Of a stretch of DNA of 64,000 bases, positions 8,736 to 17,500 are shown one piece after another. The notes beneath the pieces are model-generated. The model worked only from the letters and a program-made list of their open reading frames with translations. It was not told where the DNA came from and did no database searches. Each line of letters opens with the position of its first letter. Positions within the stretch are counted from its first letter, which is position 1. This DNA comes from JBGPTK01 sp963797765. GTDB lineage: Bacteria; Acidobacteriota; Terriglobia; Acidiferrales; UBA7541. The stretch is from contig CAWCQU010000002.1 in NCBI GenBank assembly GCA_963797765.1, positions 1,302,001-1,366,000 of the forward strand. The letters are read 5' to 3'. The position numbers were made by a program, and so were the translations under genes.

Positions 8736-9910
8736 ATGCGTTTTTCCGCGAGCTATCGATTCGCCGGCAGTGTGCTGCTTGCAGCTATTTTTCTTGCAGG
8801 CGGAACGGGCCGGGCGCAAAAGAAAAAACCTGCCAAGCCGCAGCAACTCGATTCCAATATTCAATTGAAACGCGATGCTGGAACGGGCGAATTGCATTTT
8901 GCTCGCGGGAAAAATGGCGCAGCCGCCTTCGCCGGCGGATGCTTCGCAGCCGGGCGCGATTCGCGTGGGCGTCAGCCTGGTGCAGGTGGGAGCGAACGTG
9001 GTGGCGGCGGACGGAAATTCCGTGCGCGATCTTACGCAAAAGGATTTTCGCGTTTACGAGGATGGCGTGGAGCAGAAGATTGCCTATTTCGATGCTTCCA
9101 CGGAACCGGCGCACGTGGCGCTGATTCTGGATTCGAGTCCGAGCGTGTTGCCGGATTCCGTGGGAATCAAGCAAGCGGCGCGCGAACTGGCGGATAACCT
9201 TGCGGCGCAGGACGAGATTGCGATTACCGAATTTTCGGCGCACACGTATTTACTGGCTGGCATTTACCAGGGACCGCGGCGCGCTGGAGCGGGCGATTGC
9301 TTCGATCGATGTGCGCACTCTATTTGGCGATGTGGGCGGGTCGAATATTTATGAGGCGGTTTACCTGGCGGCTCGCGAAATTTTTCCGGACACCACGGGA
9401 CGCAAAGCGATCGTTCTGCTGACTGACGGGCAGGATAGCGGCTTGGGATTGAATTTGGATGCTTCGAGCATGGAACCGCGAGCGGGCGCGGAAGCAAACA
9501 GATTGACGTTTGAAGATGTGGTGCGCGCGCTTGCCGCGCAGGGAATCGAGGTGCAGGTGATTTCGACGCAGAACCGGCCCGTGGGAATGACGGAAGCCTG
9601 GCTGGCGGACCATGCGAATTCGACTTTGGTTTCTTCGGATTCGCGCGAGTTGCGGATTCCGGCTTATACGGTATTCTTGGCGGAACTGGTTCGACGGGTG
9701 GGCGGGCAGCTTTATTTTTTGCGCGAACAGGGAACACTGAGCGAAATTTATCGCCGCATCGGGGAAAATTTGCGCGCGCAATATACTCTGGGATTTTATC
9801 CGGCGTCGGGCAGCCGGCCGGGGTGGCATCAACTGCGCGTTGAAATGCTGAATCATCCGGGCGCGCGCGTGGTTCATCGCGTGGCGTATTATGTTGCGGC
9901 GGGGCAATAG
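8736..9910 (+). CDS. VWFA-related acidobacterial protein (frameshifted)
   Basis: Three consecutive frames make one secreted von Willebrand factor A protein of about 390 residues. An N-terminal signal peptide (SVLLAAIFLAGGTGRAQ) is in the first frame. The second frame (from about 8915) gives IRVGVSLVQVGANVV, the DFRVYEDG segment and the MIDAS-type LILDSSPSV. The third (from about 9260) gives FTRDRGALERAI, IVLLTDGQDSG and a C-terminal LGFYP / RPGWHQLRVE segment. This order is typical of the acidobacterial VWFA-related domain family, which is exported and probably binds metal and protein ligands. Both breaks are +1, one at an A5 run. The conserved order of all segments argues for sequence error. 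Confidence 0.8.
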
Positions 9911-9999
9911 CGCGGCTTGCGGAATTCGGGTGATGGAAAGGTTCAAATGATTGCGACACACCATCCAAACAGAATCGGATCATCTTGGGGAGGCGAATC

Positions 10000-10524
10000 A
10001 TGAGTGTTGGAGTGGATCTGAATGAGCTGATGGAATATACGGAATGGCAGCGGAGCAAGTGGTATGAAACGCTGCGGCAGCGAGGCGATAGCGTATTAGC
10101 GATCAGCGCCGGGGAGCACGGAGATGGCCGGTTTCAGACCGTGGGTGATTTGGTGAAGCACATTTTTTCCGCGGAGAAACGCTATGTCGACCGGCTTTCG
10201 AACCGGCCATTAACCGATCCCGCCGTGATTCCGAACAACAGCATCGAAGGGCTTTTTGAATTTGGCGCACGCAGCAGGAGGGATTTGAAGAAATTTGTGG
10301 AGGAGTTTCCCGCGGGGGATTGGGATCTGCCGCAGGAATTAAATCTTGCGAATAATGTTCTGCGGGTGACGCCGCGAAAAATTATCGTTCATGTGTTGAT
10401 GCATGAGGTTCGCCACTGGGCTCAGATCGGCACGATGCTGCGGCTGAACGGCGTGAAGGGAGAGTTTCACGATTTCTTATTTAGCCCCGCATTGGGCGGG
10501 GAATCCCGGTCGCAATCGGCGTAA
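10000..10524 (+). CDS. DinB-superfamily protein
   Basis: A 174-residue four-helix bundle protein of the DinB/YfiT type. Candidate metal ligands are His in LVKHIFSAE and the pair in HEVRHWAQIG, the usual three-His arrangement. Members include thiol-dependent transferases (bacillithiol- or mycothiol-type); the function here is unknown. The ATG at 10000 is well supported by GGGGAGG 7 bases upstream. It stands between the VWFA gene and an aminotransferase-like gene on the same strand, with no overlap to either. Confidence 0.8.
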   Translation: MSVGVDLNELMEYTEWQRSKWYETLRQRGDSVLAISAGEHGDGRFQTVGDLVKHIFSAEKRYVDRLSNRPLTDPAVIPNNSIEGLFEFGARSRRDLKKFVEEFPAGDWDLPQELNLANNVLRVTPRKIIVHVLMHEVRHWAQIGTMLRLNGVKGEFHDFLFSPALGGESRSQSA

Positions 10525-10607
10525 GCGGCTACGCACCGAAATCTAATGGCCGCGCGCGATGTGAATTGCGGGTAGAATGCGCGCAACTTGTTTCTGCGGA
10601 GGGAACG

Positions 10608-11906
10608 ATGCTCGATCGCCGTGGTTTTCTGGCTTCGATTGCCGGCGCAGCCGGCGCGCTTCCGGTTTCGCACCTCTCTTATCGTTGGCTGACGCTGCTC
10701 GAACAGGCTCCCGCGCGGCTGCCGGATTCCTCCCTCTATAATTCGAATGAAGAGGAATATTGGACCGAACTGCGCAAACAATTCCTGATTCCCGAGGACG
10801 AAGTTTATCTGAACAACGGAACCGTGGGGTCATCGCCCGCTCCGGTGCTGCGCGCCGTGTTCGATGGCTATAACGAAACCGAAAAAATGGCCCAAAGCGA
10901 TCCGGAGGATTATCCGATTTGGGGTTACGCCGCGTGGAATGAATTTCGCGATCCGCTGGCTGCCTTTGTCGGTTGCACGCGCGATGAAATCGCGCTGGTG
11001 CGCAACGCCACCGAGGCCAACAACTACATCGCGAACGGTCTCGATTTGAAACCCGGCGATGAAGTGCTGATGACCGATCAGGAGCATCCCGGCGGCGAGC
11101 AGCCCTGGCTGATGCGCGCGAAGCGATATGGAATTGTGGTGAAGCGAGTCACGTTACCGGTGCCGGTTGCGCGCCCGGCGGATGCCTTGAATTTATTCAA
11201 CGACGCGATTTCTCCGCGCACGCGCGTTTTGTTTTTCAGCCACATCACTACGGCGACCGGCGTTGTCTTGCCGGCCCGCGAGATTTGCGCGCTGGCTCGC
11301 GCGAAAGGCGTGATTTCCGCCGTGGATGGAGCGCACGTGACGGGAATGATGCGGCTCAACATTCGCGAAATCGGTTGCGACTTTTATACTTCGAGCCCGC
11401 ACAAATGGTTGCAGGCGCCGAAAGGCACCGGCTTTCTTTATGTGCGCGACGAAGTGATCGACCGGCTCTGGAACACGATTGCTACGGCCGGCTGGGACGA
11501 TCCCAAACTGCGCGCTGAGCGATTTCAGCGCATCGGCAGTTCCAACGTGCCGACGCTGTGGGGTCTACGAGCCGCGATTGCACTTGCCGACCAAATCGGG
11601 ATGGAACGCATTGAGCGGCGTCATCGCCAGATGGGGGATTACATCCTTGGGGAAATGGTGCGGCGCGGCGCGGTCTCGTGGACTTCGCCCGATCCGGCTT
11701 TGCGTTGTGCCATTGCGACGGTGAATGTGCCGCCTTACGCGCGGATGGACTTAGAGACGTGGATGTGGAAGACCAAGAAAATCCGCATTCGCGGCGGAGA
11801 GCCTTCGAAGCTGCGGCTTTCGATGCCTTATTATCTGTTGCACAAGGACGCCGACCGGTTCCTCGCTGCGTTCGATGAATATCGCAGTCTCCATCGCGCC
11901 GCGTGA
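10608..11906 (+). CDS. PLP-dependent class V aminotransferase-like protein, Tat-exported
   Basis: A 432-residue protein. The N-terminus DRRGFLASIAGAAGA is a twin-arginine signal. The body is a fold-type I PLP enzyme of the class V / isopenicillin-N epimerase-like group: NNGTVGSSP near the start, VRNATEANN, SAVDGAHV with the PLP-ring Asp, and the lysine motif YTSSPHKWLQAPKG. PLP would form the Schiff base with the Lys of PHKW. An exported PLP enzyme is unusual but known in this family. The ATG at 10608 follows GGAGGG. The reaction (epimerase, lyase or desulfurase-like) cannot be told. Confidence 0.85.
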   Translation: MLDRRGFLASIAGAAGALPVSHLSYRWLTLLEQAPARLPDSSLYNSNEEEYWTELRKQFLIPEDEVYLNNGTVGSSPAPVLRAVFDGYNETEKMAQSDPEDYPIWGYAAWNEFRDPLAAFVGCTRDEIALVRNATEANNYIANGLDLKPGDEVLMTDQEHPGGEQPWLMRAKRYGIVVKRVTLPVPVARPADALNLFNDAISPRTRVLFFSHITTATGVVLPAREICALARAKGVISAVDGAHVTGMMRLNIREIGCDFYTSSPHKWLQAPKGTGFLYVRDEVIDRLWNTIATAGWDDPKLRAERFQRIGSSNVPTLWGLRAAIALADQIGMERIERRHRQMGDYILGEMVRRGAVSWTSPDPALRCAIATVNVPPYARMDLETWMWKTKKIRIRGGEPSKLRLSMPYYLLHKDADRFLAAFDEYRSLHRAA

Positions 11907-11970
11907 TTCGCCCACATTGCACTGAATTCTTTGTTGCTTTCGAATCCGATGTTCGCCTTCAATAGCTGCC

Positions 11971-12831
11971 ATGCTCTGGCGTAGAAAATTTCGGTTGCGG
12001 CTGCCGTCGCGCACGCTCGTATTGGGCGAGCGGACACTGATTATGGGCGTGCTGAACGTGACGCCGGATAGTTTTTCGGATGGCGGAAAGTTTTTCAATG
12101 CGGATGCCGCGGTGGAACATGCGCTGGCGATGGAGCAGGCGGGCGCGGATCTTCTGGATCTTGGCGGAGAATCGACGCGGCCGGGATCCGAGGGAATTTC
12201 GCCGGAGGAGGAATTCGCGCGCGTCGGGCCGGTGCTCGAAAAACTGTGCGGCAAATTGAAAATTCCCGTTTCCATTGACACGCAAAAAGCGATTGTTGCG
12301 GAGCGAGCGATTGCGGCCGGAGCGGAAATCATTAATGACATTTCGGGGCTGAGCACGGACCCGGCTCTTGGGAATGTTGCGCGGGGGCATCGCGTGCCGG
12401 TGATTTTGATGCACATGCGCGGCAAGCCCCGCACGATGCAGAAAGGGCCGTTTGCGCGGGATGTGATGCGCGACGTGATGGCTGGCCTGCGCGCTGCGGT
12501 GGCGCGTGCGCGCAAAGCAGGAATCGCAAAATCGCAAATTGTCCTCGATCCGGGAATTGGTTTTGGCAAGAACTACGCGCAAAACTGTGAATTGCTGGCG
12601 CGGTTGGCGGAATTGGCGCGGTTGGGATATCCGCTGCTGGTTGGCGCGTCGCGCAAATCGTTTATCGGCTACTTGCTCGGCGGCGCACCCGAACAAGAGC
12701 GCGGGTGGGGCACGGCAGCCGCCGTGACGGCCAGCATTCTCGGCGGCGCGCACATTGTGCGTGTGCACGACGTTGCGGAAATGGTGCAGGTAGCGCGGGT
12801 GGCTGACGCAATTCTTTTCGGAGATCATTAG
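11971..12831 (+). CDS. folP: dihydropteroate synthase
   Basis: A 286-residue cytoplasmic enzyme of folate synthesis that joins p-aminobenzoate to 6-hydroxymethyl-dihydropterin diphosphate. Signature segments are present in order: MGVLNVTPDSFSDGG (residues 24-38), LLDLGGESTRPGS, PVSIDTQKAIVAE, INDISGL, VLMHMRGKPRTMQ, LDPGIGFGK, LVGASRKSFIG and a C-terminal VRVHDV. Length and motif order are normal. It is followed by a peptidase gene in the same direction. Confidence 0.97.
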   Translation: MLWRRKFRLRLPSRTLVLGERTLIMGVLNVTPDSFSDGGKFFNADAAVEHALAMEQAGADLLDLGGESTRPGSEGISPEEEFARVGPVLEKLCGKLKIPVSIDTQKAIVAERAIAAGAEIINDISGLSTDPALGNVARGHRVPVILMHMRGKPRTMQKGPFARDVMRDVMAGLRAAVARARKAGIAKSQIVLDPGIGFGKNYAQNCELLARLAELARLGYPLLVGASRKSFIGYLLGGAPEQERGWGTAAAVTASILGGAHIVRVHDVAEMVQVARVADAILFGDH

Positions 12832-12962
12832 TCGGGACAAGGCGTCCCGTGAACGCCCAGTCCAAAGCAGAACAGGGCGCGGCCGAAGCCGGCCCCTACA
12901 TAATTCGGTTGCTTGGACGAAAAATGGCAATGCGTTTGAACCTTTTTTTGAGGGAGATTCGG

Positions 12963-14522
12963 ATGGTTTCGCGAAAATTGTTTTTTGTTTGTGGGTTGCT
13001 GCTTTTGATGATGGGAACTGCGGGGTCGCAACTGCCGCCGGTGAAAACTTCGCTGGGGCCGAAGCCGCCGGAGGGAGTGGGCGGCTGTTCGGTGGACAAG
13101 CCGACTTGTGCGGAGGTGGCTCCGGCGATCATCAAGAGCGCGCTCGGCAAATCACCGATCGAGGAAAATTTGCGGCAGTTAACGGATGTGATTGGCGGGC
13201 GGGTGACGGGATCGCCAGCGGCATCGAAAGCCGCAGCTTGGGCTGCTGAAGCGTTTCGCAAATCGGGCGTGGATGAAGTGCATATAGAAAAATTCACGGT
13301 TGCGGACGGCTGGAGCGAAGGAGCGACGCGCCTGGAGGTGCTGGCGCCCGAGCCGTTTCCGGTGAGGCTGGTTTCCTTCGGATGGTCTCCGCCAACTCCC
13401 GCGAGCGGCATCACCGCGGACATAGTTGATGTGGGAAAGGGAGACGAAGCCGGATTCGCGCACGCGGGGGCTTCGGCAAAAGGTGCGATTCTACTGGTAC
13501 ACACGGAACTGCTGCAGACGTTGGACGAGCTTTTTGGCGAATACATGGAAGCGCCGCCGATTATCGAGCGTGCCGTGAAATCGGGGGCGGCTGCGATGCT
13601 GTGGATGTCGTCGCGGTCGAATTTATTGCTGTACCGGCACTCGTCGAATTTAACCGGCAAGCTGGAAAGCCTGCCGATGGCAATTCTGGCGCGCGAGGAT
13701 GCCGAACGGATTGCGCGATTTATTGCCAGCGGAACGAAACTTCGCGTGCATTTATTCATGCCCAATCTCACGCCCGGTCCCGTGGAATCGGAAAACGTGG
13801 TGACGGAAATTCGCGGGCGAGAAAAGCCAGAAGAATTTGTGATCCTGGGAGCGCACCTGGATTCGTGGGAACTGGGCACGGGAGCGCTTGATAATGGCTG
13901 CAACGCAGCGATGGTGATCGATGCGGCTCGCGCGGTTCGCGCCGCGGGCATCGCGCCGCGACGATCGATTCGCTTCATATTATTTACGGGGGAAGAACAA
14001 GGGATGCTCGGCTCAGCGGCTTATGCACGGGCGCATCGCGCCGAACTCGACAAGATGGATGCAGCGATTATTTTTGATGAAGGGACAGGACACGTAACCG
14101 GATTTTCGCTGGGCGCGCGGAAGGATATTGTCGCGGCTGTGAATGACGCGCTGCAGCCGATCGTGGCGCTTGGCGCCGGCACCTATACCACCGATGCAAT
14201 TTTCGGCACGGACAATCTGGATTTCATGCTGGAAGGAGTGCCGAACCTGGTGGCCAATCAGGAGCCGGCAAATTATTTGATCAATTATCACGCGCAGTCG
14301 GACACGTTCGACAAAGTGGACATGACGGAATTGAAGCGGCAGGTTGCGATTTCGGCTGTCGCCGCGTATGGCATCGCCGATCGCGCCGAACGGCTGGGCC
14401 CGCGGCAATCGCGCGCCGAAATTGAGACTATGATCAAGGAAAGCAAATTTGACGAGCAAATGCGCGGCTTCGGATTCTGGCCGCTATGGGAAAGCGGCGC
14501 CCGCGGCCGGGCTCCTCAGTAG
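12963..14522 (+). CDS. exported M28-family zinc aminopeptidase
   Basis: A 519-residue protein with an N-terminal hydrophobic signal (FVCGLLLLMMGTAG), then a PA-like region and the M28 catalytic domain. Metal ligands are visible: His-Asp in GAHLDSWELG (about residue 297), Asp in GALDNGCN (about 307), Glu-Glu in FTGEEQGMLG (about 344), Asp in IFDEGTGH and His in NYHAQSDTFDKVD (about 441). It should cleave N-terminal amino acids or dipeptides outside the cytoplasm. The ATG at 12963 follows GAGGGAG; an upstream ATG at 12924 would only lengthen the N-region. Confidence 0.9.
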   Translation: MVSRKLFFVCGLLLLMMGTAGSQLPPVKTSLGPKPPEGVGGCSVDKPTCAEVAPAIIKSALGKSPIEENLRQLTDVIGGRVTGSPAASKAAAWAAEAFRKSGVDEVHIEKFTVADGWSEGATRLEVLAPEPFPVRLVSFGWSPPTPASGITADIVDVGKGDEAGFAHAGASAKGAILLVHTELLQTLDELFGEYMEAPPIIERAVKSGAAAMLWMSSRSNLLLYRHSSNLTGKLESLPMAILAREDAERIARFIASGTKLRVHLFMPNLTPGPVESENVVTEIRGREKPEEFVILGAHLDSWELGTGALDNGCNAAMVIDAARAVRAAGIAPRRSIRFILFTGEEQGMLGSAAYARAHRAELDKMDAAIIFDEGTGHVTGFSLGARKDIVAAVNDALQPIVALGAGTYTTDAIFGTDNLDFMLEGVPNLVANQEPANYLINYHAQSDTFDKVDMTELKRQVAISAVAAYGIADRAERLGPRQSRAEIETMIKESKFDEQMRGFGFWPLWESGARGRAPQ

Positions 14523-14602
14523 AAAAGGCTTCTCGAATCACTCCTTCTTTGAAACAGGAACATCGGCGATGGCCGGAGGCGTTGGTGTGAATGCTTCCGG
14601 GT

Positions 14603-14608
14603 TATAAT
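14603..14608 (+). promoter_or_regulatory. -10 box (TATAAT) just upstream of ruvX
   Basis: A perfect TATAAT ends 8 bases before the ruvX ATG, and no Shine-Dalgarno sequence lies between. If used, transcription would begin at or next to the ATG, giving a leaderless mRNA. The -35 is weak (TTGGTG at 14582, 15 bp spacing). Confidence 0.4.
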
Positions 14609-14616
14609 TTTATGGA

Positions 14617-15132
14617 ATGACATCCGTACCGCGTAATTCTTCGACGGAGGCAGCGTCGTCTTCGCACACGAATGCGGCTCCTGGCCGGATCCTGGCGCTG
14701 GATTATGGGCGGCGGCGGATCGGGATTGCGGTGTCGGATGAATTGCGAATTACGGCGCAACCGCTGGAAACTTTGGAGCGCATGAATCGACAAAAAGATG
14801 TGCAGCGCTTGCGCGAAATTGCGCGCAAGCATCAGGCAAGAATGATCCTGGTGGGCCATCCGGTGCATCTGAATGGAGTGCCGGGTGAAATGGCGGAGGA
14901 AGCAGCGCGCTTCGCGAGGCGAATCGAAAAGGAACTGGGGGTTCCGGTGGAGTTGGTGGACGAGCGGCTGACCAGTTGGGAAGCCGCGCAAACAATGGCT
15001 GAAAAGCGGCCAACTTCGTGCAGCGGCAACAAAGCGGGCAAGAGGGAAGCATTGGATCACGTGGCGGCAGCGGTGCTGTTGCGGGATTACCTGGAACGTG
15101 AGCGAGCGAAATCGAAAGGAAGCAACGGGTAA
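14617..15132 (+). CDS. ruvX: RuvX/YqgF Holliday-junction resolvase-like nuclease
   Basis: A 171-residue RNase H-fold protein. The first catalytic motif ALDYGRRRIGIAVSD sits at residues 26-40, later ones at MILVGHPVHLNG and VDERLTSWEA, with a C-terminal DHVAAAVLLRDYL. Bacterial YqgF/RuvX is essential in several species and takes part in 16S rRNA 5' end maturation and possibly junction resolution. A 25-residue Ser/Ala-rich N-terminal extension precedes the domain. It ends 2 bp before mltG, a common ruvX-mltG pairing. Confidence 0.93.
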   Translation: MTSVPRNSSTEAASSSHTNAAPGRILALDYGRRRIGIAVSDELRITAQPLETLERMNRQKDVQRLREIARKHQARMILVGHPVHLNGVPGEMAEEAARFARRIEKELGVPVELVDERLTSWEAAQTMAEKRPTSCSGNKAGKREALDHVAAAVLLRDYLERERAKSKGSNG

Positions 15133-15134
15133 CC

Positions 15135-16244
15135 ATGAAGAGCTTTACCATTTTCGTTTTGATCGTGCTGCTCCTAGCCGGGGGAACCATCGCATGGCTA
15201 AAGCACGATTGGAGCACTCCTTACAAGGGATATGCGGGCGATAAAGTGTTTGTTGACATTCCGCACGGATTGTCGCGGCGGGCGATTGCGCGAGAGTTGG
15301 AGAAAAACGGAGTGGTGTATAGCCATGTCGCGTTCGAATTGCTCACGCGAATGCACCAGCAGAAGCCGTTGCAGGCAGGAGAGTATTTGTTCGACGCGGC
15401 GATGTCTCCGCGCGACGTGATCGACAAGATTGAGAATGGCAGAGTGTACGTCCACTCGGTGACGATTCCCGAAGGCTGGACGATGTTCGACATTGCCGAG
15501 GAATTGGAACATCAGGGACTATGCCGGCGCGAGGATTTTTTGGCGGTGGCGCGCGACCCGGCGATGGTCCGCGATATTGCGCCGGACGCTCGATCGCTCG
15601 ATGGTTTTTTGTTTCCGGCTACTTACGATTTTGCGAAGCATTCCACGCCGCAACAATTGGCGGCTGAAATGGTGCAACGATTCCGAGCTGTGTGGGCATC
15701 ATTACCGGGAGTTGGCCACGATACCAACGGCGAGGCTACCGGACTGCCCGTGGGGATGAGTCTCGAACAGGTAGTGACCATGGCTTCGCTGGTCGAGCGG
15801 GAGACTCCCAGCCAAGAAGAACGTCCCATCGTGGCGGGAGTTTTCTACAACCGGCTTGCCCGCCGCTTGCCGCTGCAATGCGATCCCACTGTTTTATACG
15901 CACTGGATTTGGCCGGCCGCCCCACGCGCATTCTGACGTCGAACGAAGTTCATTTTAATTCGCCGTACAATACTTACGTGCATGCGGGATTGCCGCCGGG
16001 GCCCATCGCGAATCCGGGAGAATCCTCCCTGCGAGCCGCAATTTCGCCCGCCAGCGTGCCATTTCTTTATTTTGTGGCCAATACGGAGGGCGGGCACTTT
16101 TTCAGCAAGACTTTGGACGAGCACAATCACAATGTGACGCGCTACCGGCAGTTGCTGAAGCAACTGGAAACTCCGTCGCAGCCACAGCCGCAGGAGGCTA
16201 CTCCGCCTCCGCAGACCCCAAAAAAAACACAGGGACATCGATGA
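15135..16244 (+). CDS. mltG: endolytic murein transglycosylase MltG
   Basis: A 369-residue inner-membrane protein with one N-terminal transmembrane segment (residues 3-20), a LysM-like subdomain, and the YceG catalytic domain. The catalytic Glu is in MASLVERETPS near residue 220, followed by VAGVFYNRL, LQCDPTVLYAL and SPYNTYVHAGLPPGPIANPG. It cleaves nascent glycan strands and sets their length. A Pro/Gln-rich C-terminal tail (about 25 residues) is extra. Start at the ATG right after ruvX; its last codons overlap the next gene by 4 bp. Confidence 0.95.
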   Translation: MKSFTIFVLIVLLLAGGTIAWLKHDWSTPYKGYAGDKVFVDIPHGLSRRAIARELEKNGVVYSHVAFELLTRMHQQKPLQAGEYLFDAAMSPRDVIDKIENGRVYVHSVTIPEGWTMFDIAEELEHQGLCRREDFLAVARDPAMVRDIAPDARSLDGFLFPATYDFAKHSTPQQLAAEMVQRFRAVWASLPGVGHDTNGEATGLPVGMSLEQVVTMASLVERETPSQEERPIVAGVFYNRLARRLPLQCDPTVLYALDLAGRPTRILTSNEVHFNSPYNTYVHAGLPPGPIANPGESSLRAAISPASVPFLYFVANTEGGHFFSKTLDEHNHNVTRYRQLLKQLETPSQPQPQEATPPPQTPKKTQGHR

Positions 16245-16807
16245 CCACGGCGAAGCCTGGGCAATCCAAAAAGCAAATGATTCTGGACGTGGCGATGAAC
16301 ATGGGGGTTGACCACTTTACGCCGGCGGAGGTGGAACAAATTCGGCGAAAATTGATCGCGGAGTTGGGCGAAGCGGGGCAGACATCGCCGGATTATATCG
16401 TTGCTGTATTGCAGGAGGCGCGGTTGCGAGTGGTGGCATCGCCGCGAGTGGATACAGCCGGGCGCTACGAAGAAGAGTTTCACGACCTGCTCCATTTCTC
16501 GACGCTGGAAGAAGCGGAGATGTGCCTGGTGCGGTTGGACGAGTTGTGGAGGAAATTCCGGTCGGACGGCGACAGCACCGCCGCCGAGCGCGTGCTGGAA
16601 GTGGCGCGGCTGGGACGCCGCCGCGCGGAAATGATCGCGCGGAACAAAAAAGTGGAACCGGCGAAGCGCGCGACCAAGGAAGAAGTGGCACGGTGGTTTG
16701 CCATCTGGCTGGAGACTCCGGACGCGTTTTTTGACTGGCTCGATGTCCGGAAACAATCGCCCGATTTTCAGCAGCGATTCGCCGAGGAAGCTTCCGAAGG
16801 AGAATAG
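16241..16807 (+). CDS. conserved hypothetical protein, helical
   Basis: A 188-residue soluble protein of charged helices, with no signal peptide or transmembrane segment. The start ATG overlaps the mltG stop by 4 bp (ATGA), implying translational coupling. Residues 20-75 look like a small winged-helix or helical-bundle unit (HFTPAEVEQIRRKLIAELG); the C-terminal half has regular Arg/Glu spacing. No family was recognised. The context suggests the same transcript as ruvX-mltG and the next gene. Confidence 0.7.
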   Translation: MTTAKPGQSKKQMILDVAMNMGVDHFTPAEVEQIRRKLIAELGEAGQTSPDYIVAVLQEARLRVVASPRVDTAGRYEEEFHDLLHFSTLEEAEMCLVRLDELWRKFRSDGDSTAAERVLEVARLGRRRAEMIARNKKVEPAKRATKEEVARWFAIWLETPDAFFDWLDVRKQSPDFQQRFAEEASEGE

Positions 16808-16813
16808 GAACGG

Positions 16814-17383
16814 GTGAACAATTTGCTCGAAGTGGAGCCGCTCGATTTGGGTTCCGAGGTCCGGGCCATCAGCCTGGAACTTGTGGAAGGAAACGAGGAC
16901 CGCGAGCCGGTGCTGGGACGCGATGCCGCCGCGATTTGGAGCCGCGTGTTATCGGCTTCGGCGGGAACGGAGCCATGGGTGCTGGATTTTTTCAGCCATC
17001 TGGACCGGCTGCGCGATTACTGCGACCGGCATGGAATTTCTTTTCGGATTGCGTCGAATCGTTCGCTGGTGATCGACGCGTCGGAATTGGAAAAAGATTC
17101 CACAAAACTGGCTGGATTGCTGGAGCGCTTCGAAGGGGAAACTTTCGGGGCGCGGGCAGGGGGGCCGGTTGCCGGGGGCGATCCTTCGCTTGAGGCCGAA
17201 CTGGCGCATCGCGGCGTAGACGCCTATCATCCGGTGTATTCGAATTATCTTTTCTGCGCGATTTGCAATTTCGAAGATGGATCGCTGGTTTTGCTTTCCA
17301 AGCAACTGTGGGCCAGCGAGGTGGTGCGGCGTGTAAGGCCGCTGCTTACGGATTTGAAAGTGGATGTTCGCGTGCCAGCCTAG
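16814..17383 (+). CDS. hypothetical protein
   Basis: A 189-residue acidic protein with a GTG start 7 bp after the previous stop. No signal peptide or membrane segment is visible. It contains a central acidic/helical part, a Gly-rich hinge (about residues 115-125) and a CAIC pair near residue 153 in a beta-rich C-terminal part. I do not recognise the family. Its placement suggests it works with the preceding protein. Confidence 0.6.
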   Translation: MNNLLEVEPLDLGSEVRAISLELVEGNEDREPVLGRDAAAIWSRVLSASAGTEPWVLDFFSHLDRLRDYCDRHGISFRIASNRSLVIDASELEKDSTKLAGLLERFEGETFGARAGGPVAGGDPSLEAELAHRGVDAYHPVYSNYLFCAICNFEDGSLVLLSKQLWASEVVRRVRPLLTDLKVDVRVPA

Positions 17384-17456
17384 CAAGACCTTACCATCGG
17401 CTCGCCGAAAATCGATTCTGCAGAGATCGCCCGGGCCCCGTGTCACACTAAGCAAA

Positions 17457-17490
17457 CCAGTACTTTAGTACCATACCGCAATAGTACTTT
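17457..17490. promoter_or_regulatory. repeated AGTACTTT element upstream of the HEAT/PilZ gene
   Basis: GTACTTTAGTAC (17460-17471) is a small palindrome and GTACTTT recurs at 17484-17490, just before the start region of the next gene. It may be an operator or part of the promoter. No clear -35/-10 pair was found with it. Confidence 0.3.
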
Positions 17491-17500
17491 GCGGGGCACG

